Shown here: positions 41,911-50,643 of the stretch, piece by piece
How the letters are laid out: each line of letters opens with the position of its first letter
Position numbering within the stretch: position 1 is the first letter of the stretch
Assembly (NCBI GenBank): GCA_036389035.1
Contig: DASVQQ010000012.1
Location: 62,001-126,000, forward strand
Direction of reading: 5' to 3'
Length of the DNA stretch: 64,000 bases
Source: Jatrophihabitans sp.
GTDB taxonomy: Bacteria > Actinomycetota > Actinomycetes > Mycobacteriales > Jatrophihabitantaceae
Position numbers and translations under genes: made by a program
Notes under the pieces: generated by a model
The model's database searches: none
Told to the model about the DNA's origin: nothing
What the model saw: the letters and a program-made list of their open reading frames with translations, nothing else

Positions 41911-42585
41911 ATGAGTTCCGGCGATGGCTGGACAACCTGCGCGGCGGGTCACCGGCACTGGGGCCTGTACGGCGCGGCCGGGCTGCTGCTGGTCGGCGAC
42001 GGCCGGGTGATCCTGCAGCACCGGGCTCCCTGGACCCATCAGGGTGACACCTGGGGCATCCCGGGAGGCGCTCGGGACAGCCACGAGGACGCGGTGACCG
42101 CGGCGCTGCGCGAGGCGCGGGAAGAGGCCCACCTGTCGGCGGCGGACGTGGATCTGATCGGGGTCTACATCGACGATCACCACGGCTGGAGCTACACCAC
42201 CGTGGTCGCCCGGGCCGCCCGGACGGTGCGGCCCTACGCCGCGAACGCCGAGAGCGTGGCGGTTCGCTGGCACGCGGTCGCCGAGGTGGCCGGCCTGCGG
42301 CTGCACCCCGGCTTCGCCTCGGCCTGGGCCCGCCTGCAGGACGTGCCGCCGCCGCTGTACCTGGTGGTGAGCCAGGCGGCCGCCGACGATCCGCTGCTCG
42401 AGCGACTGCGCCTGACCGGCGTCGCCACCGACCGGCTGCCCCCGGGCCTGGCCGGCGGCGGTCTGACCCGGCTGCTGCCGCGGGTGGTCCTGGCCGGCAA
42501 TCCAACGGCCGACCTCGCCCGGCGCTACGCCGAGCGGGGCCAGGTGCTGACCGTGGAGCCGGCGGACCTGAAGCTGCTCGCCTGA
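41911..42585 (+). CDS. NUDIX hydrolase
   Basis: Nucleoside-diphosphate-linked pyrophosphatase of 224 residues. The NUDIX box runs from IPGGARDSHEDAVTAALREA to REEAHLSAADV, with all Gly and Glu positions of G-x5-E-x7-R-E-U-x-E-E-x-G-U present except that the final Gly is replaced by His (EEAH), a mild deviation. The C-terminal half (about 130-224) is unusual and has no partner motif that I recognise. I chose the ATG at 41911 because AAGGA lies 7 nt upstream; the ATG at 41896 is an alternative. Substrate is unknown. Confidence 0.88.
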   Translation: MSSGDGWTTCAAGHRHWGLYGAAGLLLVGDGRVILQHRAPWTHQGDTWGIPGGARDSHEDAVTAALREAREEAHLSAADVDLIGVYIDDHHGWSYTTVVARAARTVRPYAANAESVAVRWHAVAEVAGLRLHPGFASAWARLQDVPPPLYLVVSQAAADDPLLERLRLTGVATDRLPPGLAGGGLTRLLPRVVLAGNPTADLARRYAERGQVLTVEPADLKLLA

Positions 42586-42590
42586 GCCGC

Positions 42591-42596
42591 TAGCGT
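42591..42596 (+). promoter_or_regulatory. Leaderless -10 box of yaaA
   Basis: TAGCGT lies 7 nt before the yaaA GTG at 42604, immediately after the NUDIX stop, and no Shine-Dalgarno sequence is present. Confidence 0.45.
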
Positions 42597-42603
42597 CTGC
42601 GGG

Positions 42604-43461
42604 GTGCGCATCCTGCTCCCGCCCAGCGAGGCCAAGAACCCCGGCGGCCGTGGCCTGCCGCTGGCCCGCCGCCAGCGACGGCAGCCGATCGAGGACAGCC
42701 GGGAGCAGGTCCTGCGCGGCCTGGACCGGCTGCTGGCCGACGCCGGGCAGTTCGACGCGGCCCGGGCGCTGCTGCTGCCGGACTCGGTGGCGGCCGCGGC
42801 CCTGGCCGACAACCGGCGGGTCCGGACGGCGCCGACGATGCCCGCGCTGGACCGCTATGCCGGCGTGGTCTATGACGGGCTGTTCCTCCAACCGCTGAGC
42901 GCGGCGGCCAGGGCGGTGGCCAACCGCGAGCTGTTGATCTTCTCCGGCCTGTTCGGGGTGCTGCGCGGCAGCGATCCGGTGCCGGCCTACCGGGTTCCGG
43001 CCAAGGCCACGCTGCCCGGCGTGGGCGTGCTGGCGACGTTCTGGCGGGCCCGGCTGGACGAGGTGATGGCGCCCCTGCTGGACCGGGGACCGCTGATCGA
43101 CCTGCGCTCGGGCGACTACGCCGCGATGTGGCAGCCGGCCGCTCGCGGGCCGGTGGCCGGCCGGCTGATCAGCGTCCGGGTGCTCTCGCCACGTCCGGAC
43201 GGGACTCTGGGGGTGATCTCGTTCGCCTCCAAGCTGGCCAAGGGCCGGCTCACGGCCGCGCTGCTGGAACGCCGGGCGCTCGGGCAGCCGGTCCGGACGG
43301 TCGCCGACATCTCCGCCGCCTGGGCTGTGGCCGGCGGCGCCGACCTGATCGAGCACCGCACACCGCAGGGCCACACCCTGGAACTGATCACCGCCACCGC
43401 CGCCGGGCCGGCCGGCTCGATCGGATCGGCTCGCGCGCATAGCAGCAGCAAGCTCGGATAA
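42604..43461 (+). CDS. yaaA: YaaA family peroxide stress protein (DUF328)
   Basis: Protein of 285 residues in the YaaA/DUF328 family, which in E. coli lowers free iron and protects DNA during hydrogen peroxide stress. Family stretches are MRILLPPSEAKNPGGRG at the start, YAGVVYDGLFLQPL, LLIFSGLFGVLRGSDPVPAYRVP, LIDLRSGDYAAMW and ISFASKLAKGRLTAALL near the end. Structural work on the family shows a DNA-binding fold. The GTG start follows a TAGCGT box by 7 nt. Its neighbours are unrelated housekeeping genes. Confidence 0.92.
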   Translation: MRILLPPSEAKNPGGRGLPLARRQRRQPIEDSREQVLRGLDRLLADAGQFDAARALLLPDSVAAAALADNRRVRTAPTMPALDRYAGVVYDGLFLQPLSAAARAVANRELLIFSGLFGVLRGSDPVPAYRVPAKATLPGVGVLATFWRARLDEVMAPLLDRGPLIDLRSGDYAAMWQPAARGPVAGRLISVRVLSPRPDGTLGVISFASKLAKGRLTAALLERRALGQPVRTVADISAAWAVAGGADLIEHRTPQGHTLELITATAAGPAGSIGSARAHSSSKLG

Positions 43462-43523
43462 GACTGCCGGGTCGGCCTACCCCGGTGCCCGCCGGCTTTT
43501 TAGGCTCAGCCACTATCGACGCC

Positions 43524-44171
43524 ATGCGACTGGACCACCTTTCCTACGCAGCAGGCCCCGAAGGCCTCGCCTCGTGCGTGCAGCGGCTGGGTTCACAGCT
43601 CGGCGCCGGGTTCACCGACGGCGGGCTGCACCCCCGCTTCGGCACCCGGAACTTCGTCCTGCCGCTGTCCGGTGGCGTCTATCTGGAAGTGGTCGAGGCG
43701 CTGGACCACCCGGCCGTCGAGGCGGCGCCGTTCGGACGGGCCGTCAAGGCCCGCAAGCAGGCCGGCGGGGGCTGGTTCAGCTGGGTGGTCGAGGTGATGG
43801 ACCTGCCGGCCATCGAGCAGCGGCTGGGCCGGCGCGCCGCGCCCGGGCACCGCAGGCGTCCGGACGGCTTCGACCTGCGCTGGAAGCAGATCGGGGTGCT
43901 GGACACGGCCAGCGACCCGCAGCTGCCATGGTTCATCCACTGGGAGTCCGACAAGGCCGAGCACCCGGCCGCGGTCGGCGGCACCGTGAATCTCGAGCTG
44001 CTCGACATCGCCGGTGACCGGTCCACGGTGGTGGACTTTCTCGGCGACCGCGCCACCCGGTCACTGGATGACCTCAAGGTGCGCTGGCTGCCGGTGGAGG
44101 ACAACGACGGCGAGACGGGCATCGTGGCGGTGCACTTCACCACCGCCCGGGGCGTCGTCGTCATCGACTGA
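43524..44171 (+). CDS. VOC family (glyoxalase-like) protein
   Basis: Protein of 215 residues with the paired beta-alpha-beta-beta-beta pattern of glyoxalase-like proteins. It opens with RLDHLSYAAGPEGLASCVQRLG, then FGTRNFVLPLSGGVYLEVVEAL (a likely Glu metal ligand), a second repeat with FSWVVEVMDLPAIEQRLG, and IHWESDKAEHPAAVGGTVNLELLDIAG, ending in VAVHFTTARGVVVID. I chose the ATG at 43524, which begins the family signature; the TAGGCT box at 43501-43506 could serve it. The reaction is not predictable from sequence. Confidence 0.8.
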   Translation: MRLDHLSYAAGPEGLASCVQRLGSQLGAGFTDGGLHPRFGTRNFVLPLSGGVYLEVVEALDHPAVEAAPFGRAVKARKQAGGGWFSWVVEVMDLPAIEQRLGRRAAPGHRRRPDGFDLRWKQIGVLDTASDPQLPWFIHWESDKAEHPAAVGGTVNLELLDIAGDRSTVVDFLGDRATRSLDDLKVRWLPVEDNDGETGIVAVHFTTARGVVVID

Positions 44172-44264
44172 AAAGCGACCCGATTGGCTGGGACTCCCCG
44201 CGTCGCCTTTACTGGGAGTGCGATTGAGATCACGATGGAAGTCTCGACTACCGGCGGGTGAGGA

Positions 44265-46184
44265 ATGACCCTGAAGATCTCTCCCAGTTCCAGCCACCAC
44301 GATGTCCGTACGGTGCCGATCGGCGACTACGGCTTTCTCAGCGACGGCGAGACGACGGCGCTGGTGTCCCCCGGCGGCTCGGTGGACTGGATGTGCCTGC
44401 CGAGGTTGGACTCGGCCAGCGTGTTCGGCTCGATGCTGGGCCGGCACGCCGGGTCGTTCCGGATCGCCCCGGCCGATGTCTCGGTGCCCGCGGCCCGCCG
44501 CTACCTGCCCGGCACGATGATCCTGGAGACCAGCTGGGGAACCGCGACCGGCTGGATCATCGTCCGCGACCTGCTGGTGATGGGCCCGTGGCGCAACGAG
44601 AGCGAGGTGGACCACAACCACCGAAGGACGCCGACCGACTACGACGCCGAGCGGGTGCTGCTGCGCACCGTCCGCTGCGTCTCGGGCGAGGTCCAGGTGG
44701 TGATGGAGTGCGAGCCGGTGCTGGACTACGGGCGCAAGCCGGTGCGCTGGAAGCACACCGAGAAGGGCTATCACCAGGCGTTCGCCCAGGTCGAGGGGTG
44801 CGACGTCGAGCTGACCCTGACCACCGACCTGCGGTTGGGCTTCGAAGGCGGCCAGGCCGGCGCCCGGACGCTGCTCAAAGAGGGCGACGTCCGGTACGTG
44901 GCGCTGTCCTGGGGTGGCCGGACGCCGCCGGAGGATTACGCCGACGCCTACGCGCGGATGGTGTGGACCGCCCACCACTGGCAGCACTGGCTGGCTCGCG
45001 GCACCTTTCCCGACCACCCGTGGCGCACCTACCTGCAGCGCAGCGCGCTCACCCTCAAGGGCCTGACCTACGCCCCGACCGGCGCGATCGCCGCGGCCGC
45101 CACCACCTCGCTGCCCGAGGACCTGGGCGGCGAGCGCAACTATGACTACCGCTACTCCTGGATCAGGGACGCCACCTTCGCGCTGTGGGGGCTGTACTCG
45201 CTCGGCTTCGACTGGGAGGCGCTGGACTTCTTCTCCTTCATCGCCGACCTCGCCGAGCGCGACGCCGACCTGCAGATCATGTACGGCATCGGCGGCGAAC
45301 GCGACCTGAAGGAGTACGAGCTCGACCACCTGCCCGGCTATGCCAACTCCCGGCCGGTGCGGGTGGGCAACGCCGCCTACGCCCAGCGCCAGCACGACGT
45401 CTGGGGCGCGCTGCTGGATTCGGTGTACCTGCACTCCAAGTCCGCTGACCACCTGGACAACCGGATCTGGCCGATCCTGGCCAACCAGGTCAACGCCGCG
45501 CTCAAGCACTGGCGTGAACCGGACGCCGGCATCTGGGAGGTGCGCGGCGAGCTCCAGCACTTCACCTCGTCCAAGATCATGTGCTGGGTTGCGGTGGACC
45601 GCGGCGCCCGGCTGGCCTCGATGATCGGCCAGGACGCCGAAGCCGCGCAGTGGGAGCTGGCGGCCGAGGAGATCAAGCAGGACGTGCTGGCCAACGGCCT
45701 CGACGAGCGCGGGGTGTTCACCCAGTACTACGGCAGCACCGCGCTGGACGCCTCGCTGCTGCTGGCGGTGCTGGTCCGGTTCCTGCCGCCGGATGACCCC
45801 CGGATCCGGGCCACCGTGCTGGCGATCGCCGACGAGCTGACCGAGGGCGGCCTGGTGCTGCGCTACCGCACCGAGCAGACCGACGACGGCTTCTCCGGCG
45901 ATGAGGGCAGCTTCACGATCTGCTCGTTCTGGCTGGTGTCGGCGCTGTGCGAGATCGGTGAGTACCACCGGGCCCGCAAGCTGTGCGCCAAGTTGCTGTC
46001 CTTCGCAGGGCCGTTGGAGCTGTACGCCGAAGAGATCGACACCCACACCGGCCAGCATCTGGGCAACTTCCCGCAGGCTTTCACCCACCTGGCGCTGATC
46101 AACGCGGTGCTGCACGTGATCGCCCTGGAACAGGTGGAGGAGGGCGCCGACGTCGGGCCGCCGGTCGCCAAGCCGTTCCGCTGA
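44265..46184 (+). CDS. GH15 family glycoside hydrolase (trehalase/glucoamylase-like)
   Basis: Cytosolic enzyme of 639 residues of the GH15 family, close in style to mycobacterial trehalase (Rv2402-like). The N-terminal beta domain starts with [30 protein letters not shown]. The catalytic alpha-barrel has the family hallmark [20 protein letters not shown], then [20 protein letters not shown] and [19 protein letters not shown], ending in [17 protein letters not shown]. Whether it acts on trehalose or alpha-glucan is not clear from sequence; trehalose is favoured because of the mycobacterial relatives. It stands alone between the VOC gene and a convergent alcohol dehydrogenase. Confidence 0.9.
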   Translation: MTLKISPSSSHHDVRTVPIGDYGFLSDGETTALVSPGGSVDWMCLPRLDSASVFGSMLGRHAGSFRIAPADVSVPAARRYLPGTMILETSWGTATGWIIVRDLLVMGPWRNESEVDHNHRRTPTDYDAERVLLRTVRCVSGEVQVVMECEPVLDYGRKPVRWKHTEKGYHQAFAQVEGCDVELTLTTDLRLGFEGGQAGARTLLKEGDVRYVALSWGGRTPPEDYADAYARMVWTAHHWQHWLARGTFPDHPWRTYLQRSALTLKGLTYAPTGAIAAAATTSLPEDLGGERNYDYRYSWIRDATFALWGLYSLGFDWEALDFFSFIADLAERDADLQIMYGIGGERDLKEYELDHLPGYANSRPVRVGNAAYAQRQHDVWGALLDSVYLHSKSADHLDNRIWPILANQVNAALKHWREPDAGIWEVRGELQHFTSSKIMCWVAVDRGARLASMIGQDAEAAQWELAAEEIKQDVLANGLDERGVFTQYYGSTALDASLLLAVLVRFLPPDDPRIRATVLAIADELTEGGLVLRYRTEQTDDGFSGDEGSFTICSFWLVSALCEIGEYHRARKLCAKLLSFAGPLELYAEEIDTHTGQHLGNFPQAFTHLALINAVLHVIALEQVEEGADVGPPVAKPFR

Positions 46185-46194
46185 GCCGTTCTAG

Positions 46195-46250
46195 GCTGGC
46201 GGTTCTCGCTCTCAGCTGGCGGTTCTCGCTCTCGGCTGCCGGTCCTAGCT
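46195..46250. repeat. 20 bp tandem repeat between GH15 and the alcohol dehydrogenase
   Basis: Two copies of GCTGGCGGTTCTCGCTCTCA (46195-46214 and 46215-46234) and a partial third. They lie in the 60 nt between convergent stops. Confidence 0.85.
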
Positions 46251-47306
46251 GGGGTCAGCGGCCGGATGGATCACAGTGATGCCGGCCGGGGCGGCGCCGG
46301 ACATGGCCGACAGCGCCGGGGCGACCTCGTCCAGGCCGATCACGCCGGTGACCAGTTCGTCGGGCCGCACCGCGCCGGAGCGGACCAGGTCCAGCATCGC
46401 CGGGTAGTCGTGCGCGGCCATGCCATGGCTGCCCAGCCAGGACAGCTCCCAGAAGGCCAGGAACGACAGGTCCAGGCGCACCTGGTCAGGCAGCAACCCC
46501 AGCTGGACGTGCCGGCCGCGCGGCTTGAGCGAGCGCAGCGCGGTCTGCACCACCGACTCGGCGCCGATCGCGTCCATGGTCACCGCCGCGCCGCCGCCGG
46601 TCAGCTGCCTGATCTGCTCGGCGACGTCATCGCCGGCGCTGTCGCTGGGACCGCTGCTGGCCAGCATCGTGTGCTGCGCGCCGTGCCTGGTGGCCATCGA
46701 CAGGGCAGCCGGGTTGGTGTCGACCGCGATCACCCGGGCGCCGAGGGCCGCGGCGATCATGACGACGGACAGCCCAACCCCGCCGCAGCCGAAGACCGCC
46801 AGCCACTCCCCCGGACGGACGGCGCCGACCACCGTCACCGCGCGGTAGGCGGTGGCGAACCGGCAGCCCAGCGAGGCCGCGGTGTCGTAGCCGATCTCGT
46901 CGGGCAGCGCGACCAGGTTCACCTCGGCATAGGGGATGGCCACGTACTCGGCGAACGAGCCCCAGTAGTTGAAGCCCGGCTGCAACTGCCGGGTGCAGAC
47001 CTGCTGGTTGCCCTCGCGGCACTGCTCGCAGTTCCCGCACGCGCAGATGAACGGCACGATCACCCGCTGGCCCGGACGCCAGCCCCGCACGCCTGAATCC
47101 ACCTCGGCGATGGTGGCGGCCAGCTCGTGGCCGGGCACGTGCGGCAAGGCGACCCCGGGGTCGTGGCCCTGCCAGGCGTGCCAGTCGCTGCGGCACAGGC
47201 CGGTGGAACGCACCTGCAGGATCACCCCGCCCTTGGGCAGCTCCGGCTCGGGCACGTCGGTGACGATCGGGGCGTCGCCGAATTGGTGGAACAGCACTGC
47301 GCGCAT
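46245..47306 (-). CDS. Zinc-dependent alcohol dehydrogenase
   Basis: Medium-chain dehydrogenase/reductase of 353 residues. The catalytic zinc site is formed by C in GLCRSDWHAW, GHE in PHVPGHELAATI and the Cys in LGCRFATAYRAV; the structural zinc site is the four-Cys loop CACGNCEQCREGNQQVC. The nucleotide-binding loop is GCGGVGLSVVM. The sequence resembles the propanol-preferring or S-(hydroxymethyl)mycothiol-type class, but formaldehyde activity cannot be proven. It is convergent with GH15 and begins 182 nt before the secreted-protein gene on the opposite strand. Confidence 0.92.
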   Translation of the reverse strand: MRAVLFHQFGDAPIVTDVPEPELPKGGVILQVRSTGLCRSDWHAWQGHDPGVALPHVPGHELAATIAEVDSGVRGWRPGQRVIVPFICACGNCEQCREGNQQVCTRQLQPGFNYWGSFAEYVAIPYAEVNLVALPDEIGYDTAASLGCRFATAYRAVTVVGAVRPGEWLAVFGCGGVGLSVVMIAAALGARVIAVDTNPAALSMATRHGAQHTMLASSGPSDSAGDDVAEQIRQLTGGGAAVTMDAIGAESVVQTALRSLKPRGRHVQLGLLPDQVRLDLSFLAFWELSWLGSHGMAAHDYPAMLDLVRSGAVRPDELVTGVIGLDEVAPALSAMSGAAPAGITVIHPAADPS

Positions 47307-47488
47307 GGCCGCATTCTTACCAGCCCGGTCCGACGTCAGCCGAGCTCGAGCTGGGCGCTAGACCCGCCTTGGCGAAGTCGTTGCGCCGGATCAACACATC
47401 GCCGGTCTCAGGTGTCTTGTAGTTGTAATCGGGTTGCGGGCCTGAGCTCTGGCCCCTTCCTGCAGGCAGTCTCTCCTTGGGGTGTGCG

Positions 47489-48748
47489 ATGCGCGTAGCT
47501 CTCGCGGCTTTGGCCGTGTGCCTTGTCGTTCCGGTGCTGTCCACACCCGGCGCTGCGGTGGCCGCGAGTGGCTCGTCCGCCGGCGCCATCGGCTCGTCCG
47601 CCGGCCCCATCGGCCCGTCCGGCTTCTATTCCGCGGTCAGCCGGATCCGGGCGCTGGACAGCCGGGTGTCGGGGGCGATCCCCGCCAAGGCCACCGCCAA
47701 GGTGCAGGTCAACGATGTGGGCGACCGCCATGCCATCAACGTGGTGGCCGTCTCGGTGAACCTGACGGTGCTGACGCCGGCCGTGACGGGTTCCATCACG
47801 GTGTTCGCCGACGGCACCAGTTGGTCCGGCGCGACCATGAGCTTCCAGGCCGGTCTGACCAACCAGAATTTCGAGACGGTCCCGGTCGGCGCGAACGGCC
47901 TGATCGACATCCGCAACAACACCGCCAGCTCGCTGGTGCTGATCGTCGACATCCTCGGCTATCACAGGAGCGGTTTCGGGGACTTCTACGGCGAGTACCA
48001 GCCGATGACGCCGACCCGGCTGCTGGACACCCGCACCGGTCAGCCGGTGGCCGCCGGCCAGACGCGCACCTTTCAGGTGGGCGGCCGAGGCGGCATCCCG
48101 GCGCAGGATGCCGCCACAGGACAGATGGGGGTGGTCGTCAACTTCACGGTGCTGACGCCCAGCCGGTCCGGGTCGCTGACGGTGGGAGGGACCGACCTGG
48201 CTGTGAAGACCTCCACCATGAGCTTCGCCGCCGGCCAGACCGAGCAGGGCCAGCTCCTGGAGCTGCTGGACGACAGCGGCGGGCTAGCGCTCCGCAACAA
48301 CAGCGCGGCGGCCGTCCACGTGATCGCCGATGTGGTCGGCTACTACACCGGGCTCAATGTCACCGACCCGGGGCGTTTCGATCACTTCTTCGCGGGCGGC
48401 CACTGGCGCGTCTATGACAGCCGGGGCGTCGGGCAGGCGCCGGTGCCGCCGGGCGGCACGGTGCAGCTGCCCATCGCGGATCTGGCGAACGGCAACACCA
48501 GGGACGGCATCTGCGCGCCCTTGATGAACGTGACCGTGCTGACCCCGAGCACCGGTGGCTCGATCTCGGCCTGGCCGGACAGCGTCGCCTGGGATGGCGC
48601 GGCCACCATCACCTTCGCAGCTCACCACACCAGGCAGCGGATGCTGATGGTGGCCAGCGGTGACAAGCAGAATGTCCAGATCCGCAACAACAGCAGCGCG
48701 CCGATCACCCTGATCGTCGACGTCAAGGGCTGGCGGAGCTGCATCTGA
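47489..48748 (+). CDS. Secreted protein with three repeats of an actinobacterial surface domain
   Basis: Exported protein of 419 residues from the ATG at 47489 (a GTG lies 12 nt earlier). After a signal peptide ending near VAASGSSAG, three homologous blocks of about 120-130 residues follow. Each has an Arg-x-Leu/Tyr-Asp-(T/S)-R motif (IRALDSRVSG, TRLLDTRTGQ, WRVYDSRGVG), a VNLTVLTP or VTVLTP strand, a Ser-rich T-x-S-F strand and an IRNNTAS/LVLIVDILGYH end. Blocks of this pattern are widespread in actinobacterial secreted or cell-wall proteins and often accompany hydrolases; here no enzyme is fused. Surface adhesion or wall binding is a guess. Confidence 0.82.
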   Translation: MRVALAALAVCLVVPVLSTPGAAVAASGSSAGAIGSSAGPIGPSGFYSAVSRIRALDSRVSGAIPAKATAKVQVNDVGDRHAINVVAVSVNLTVLTPAVTGSITVFADGTSWSGATMSFQAGLTNQNFETVPVGANGLIDIRNNTASSLVLIVDILGYHRSGFGDFYGEYQPMTPTRLLDTRTGQPVAAGQTRTFQVGGRGGIPAQDAATGQMGVVVNFTVLTPSRSGSLTVGGTDLAVKTSTMSFAAGQTEQGQLLELLDDSGGLALRNNSAAAVHVIADVVGYYTGLNVTDPGRFDHFFAGGHWRVYDSRGVGQAPVPPGGTVQLPIADLANGNTRDGICAPLMNVTVLTPSTGGSISAWPDSVAWDGAATITFAAHHTRQRMLMVASGDKQNVQIRNNSSAPITLIVDVKGWRSCI

Positions 48749-48871
48749 GACGGTGTGTTCGCTCAGGCGAAGAAGTCACGCACAACAGCTGACCCCGGGG
48801 ATCTCGTCGGGCTGCATCAGGCGGCGTCCAGCTTCGTGCTGACAGTCGCAATGTCCTCCCTATGGCTTTCA

Positions 48872-48905
48872 CAGCTGACTTTAGCGGGTTAAAAGCTGCT
48901 ACAGT
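48872..48905 (+). promoter_or_regulatory. hipBA promoter with inverted repeat
   Basis: An imperfect inverted repeat (CAGCTGACTTTA at 48872-48883 with TTAAAAGCTG at 48889-48898) overlaps the likely -35 to -10 region. The -10 is TACAGT (48900-48905). HipB-type antitoxins bind such operators. Confidence 0.45.
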
Positions 48906-48923
48906 TGCCATCTGGGAGGGTCG

Positions 48924-49256
48924 ATGAGTCAAGTGCGCACGTACTCGCAGCAGACAGTGGACGCTGCCCGCCTGCTCGGGCTGGAGATTGCGCGGGCCCG
49001 ACGCGCACGGCGCTGGACCATCAATGAACTCGCCGAGCGCGCCGGGGTCTCGCGCATCACCGTTCGGGCAGCCGAGGCCGGCACGCCAACGGTCGCTATC
49101 GGAACGGTATTCGAGCTGACCACCATCCTCGGCATCGACCTGTTCGGCGCCAGCCCTGCCGAACTCCCCGAGCTGCTCGCGGGCGGCCGTGATCGGCTGG
49201 CCCTGCTGCCGGCACGCGTGCGGCAGCCGGCCACCCCCATCGACGACGACTTCTGA
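48924..49256 (+). CDS. HipB-like XRE-family antitoxin
   Basis: Helix-turn-helix protein of 110 residues. The XRE domain is at about residues 18-75: LGLEIARARRARRWTINELAERAGVSRITVRAAEAGTPTVAIGTV. GGAGGG lies 3 nt before the ATG. It is the first gene of a two-gene unit; HipA starts 22 nt after its stop. The last residues (RQPATPIDDDF) are acidic and Pro-rich and may contact the kinase. It should repress the operon at the inverted repeat at 48872-48898. Length and order match HipBA systems. Confidence 0.88.
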   Translation: MSQVRTYSQQTVDAARLLGLEIARARRARRWTINELAERAGVSRITVRAAEAGTPTVAIGTVFELTTILGIDLFGASPAELPELLAGGRDRLALLPARVRQPATPIDDDF

Positions 49257-49278
49257 GCCCGGGGCTGGTGACCACCCG

Positions 49279-50532
49279 ATGACCAGTACTCGTGTCACGC
49301 CTGCTCCCGAAAGCGCGTTCGTCTGGGTCTGGCTGCCCGGCGCGACGGAGCCGATCGTCGCTGGCCGGCTCGACGTCGCAGGCGAGGTGGTCCTGTTCAC
49401 CTACGGGCGCTCCTACCTGGCCCGCGCTGACGCCATCGCTGTCTACCTGCCGGAGCTGCCGCTGCAGCCGGGTCCGATCAGGCCCGGCAGTGGTCTCACC
49501 GTCGCGGGCTGCATCAGAGACGCCGGACCCGATGCCTGGGGGCAGCGCGTCATCCTCGCCCGGCACACCGGGCACCTTGACCGTGACAGTGACACCGCGG
49601 AACTCGGGCTGCTGACCTACCTGCTCGAGTCCGGCTCCGATCGCATCGGCGGCCTGGACTTTCAGGCCAGTGCCGCCACTTACACGCCGCGATTGGGCAC
49701 CGCGACGCTGGAGGAAATGCAGATCGCCGCGGACAAGCTGCAGGCCGGCGAGGAGCTCTCCCCCGAGCTCGCGACGGCCTTGTTACACGGCACCTCCATC
49801 GGCGGAGCGCGGCCGAAGGTGTTGGTCCACGACAGCGGTCGCCACGTCATCGCGAAGCTGTCCTCCACGACCGACCCGTATCCAGTGGTCAAGGCTGAGG
49901 GCGTCGCGATGGAGCTGGCGCGCCGTGTCGGACTGGAGGTGCCGCACACCGAAGTGACTACCTGCCTCGGCCGTGACGTGCTGCTGGTCGAGCGTTTCGA
50001 TCGCGTCGAAGTTCCGGGCCAGCGGCGAATGCTCGTCTCGGCCCTGACCATGCTCGGCCTGGACGAGATGATGGGGCGCTACGCGACCTACCCTGCGCTG
50101 GCCGACCTCATCCGTCAGCGGTTCACCAGCCCGGCCGCGACGCTGCGTGAGCTGTTCGCCCGGATCGTCTTCAACATCTGCGTCGGCAATACCGACGACC
50201 ACGCGCGCAATCACGCCGCGTTCTGGGATGGCACCATGCTCACCCTCACTCCGGCCTATGACCTGTGCCCCCAACTCCGCTCGGGTACCGAAGCCAACCA
50301 GGCCATGGCGATCGGCAGGGATGGGCAGCGCGCCAGCCGGCTGGCTGTGTGTCGAAGCGCGGCCGAGGTGTACCTGCTCAGCCGAGCCGAGGCAGAGGAG
50401 ATCATCGAGCGGTGCGTCACCGTCATCAACGAGCAGTGGGACACGGCCGCTGAGGCTGCTGGCCTTACAGCGCAGGAGAAAAGGCAGCTGTGGCAACGGC
50501 AGATCCTCAATCCCTACATCCACGCTGACTAA
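49279..50532 (+). CDS. HipA-like Ser/Thr kinase toxin
   Basis: Protein of 417 residues in the HipA kinase family. The N-terminal HipA_N-like region (about 1-110) is followed by the kinase fold: a Gly-rich loop at GTSIGGARPKVLV, ATP-lysine region HVIAKLSSTTD, the catalytic loop VGNTDDHARNHA and the metal-binding YDLCPQLRSG. HipA of E. coli phosphorylates glutamyl-tRNA synthetase (GltX) and triggers persistence; the target here is unknown. I chose the ATG at 49279, 22 nt after HipB, although the open frame begins at 49189 inside hipB. All kinase motifs are intact. Confidence 0.9.
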   Translation: MTSTRVTPAPESAFVWVWLPGATEPIVAGRLDVAGEVVLFTYGRSYLARADAIAVYLPELPLQPGPIRPGSGLTVAGCIRDAGPDAWGQRVILARHTGHLDRDSDTAELGLLTYLLESGSDRIGGLDFQASAATYTPRLGTATLEEMQIAADKLQAGEELSPELATALLHGTSIGGARPKVLVHDSGRHVIAKLSSTTDPYPVVKAEGVAMELARRVGLEVPHTEVTTCLGRDVLLVERFDRVEVPGQRRMLVSALTMLGLDEMMGRYATYPALADLIRQRFTSPAATLRELFARIVFNICVGNTDDHARNHAAFWDGTMLTLTPAYDLCPQLRSGTEANQAMAIGRDGQRASRLAVCRSAAEVYLLSRAEAEEIIERCVTVINEQWDTAAEAAGLTAQEKRQLWQRQILNPYIHAD

Positions 50533-50643
50533 TAAGCCGGTGTGCGGCCTTGCGGCAGCCACCTCGCATGTCCGGCGGCCGGATAACCCAGGCGCCGGGT
50601 AATTGAGCTGACGACGCTCGGGCGCGGCGCCATGCTGATCGCC

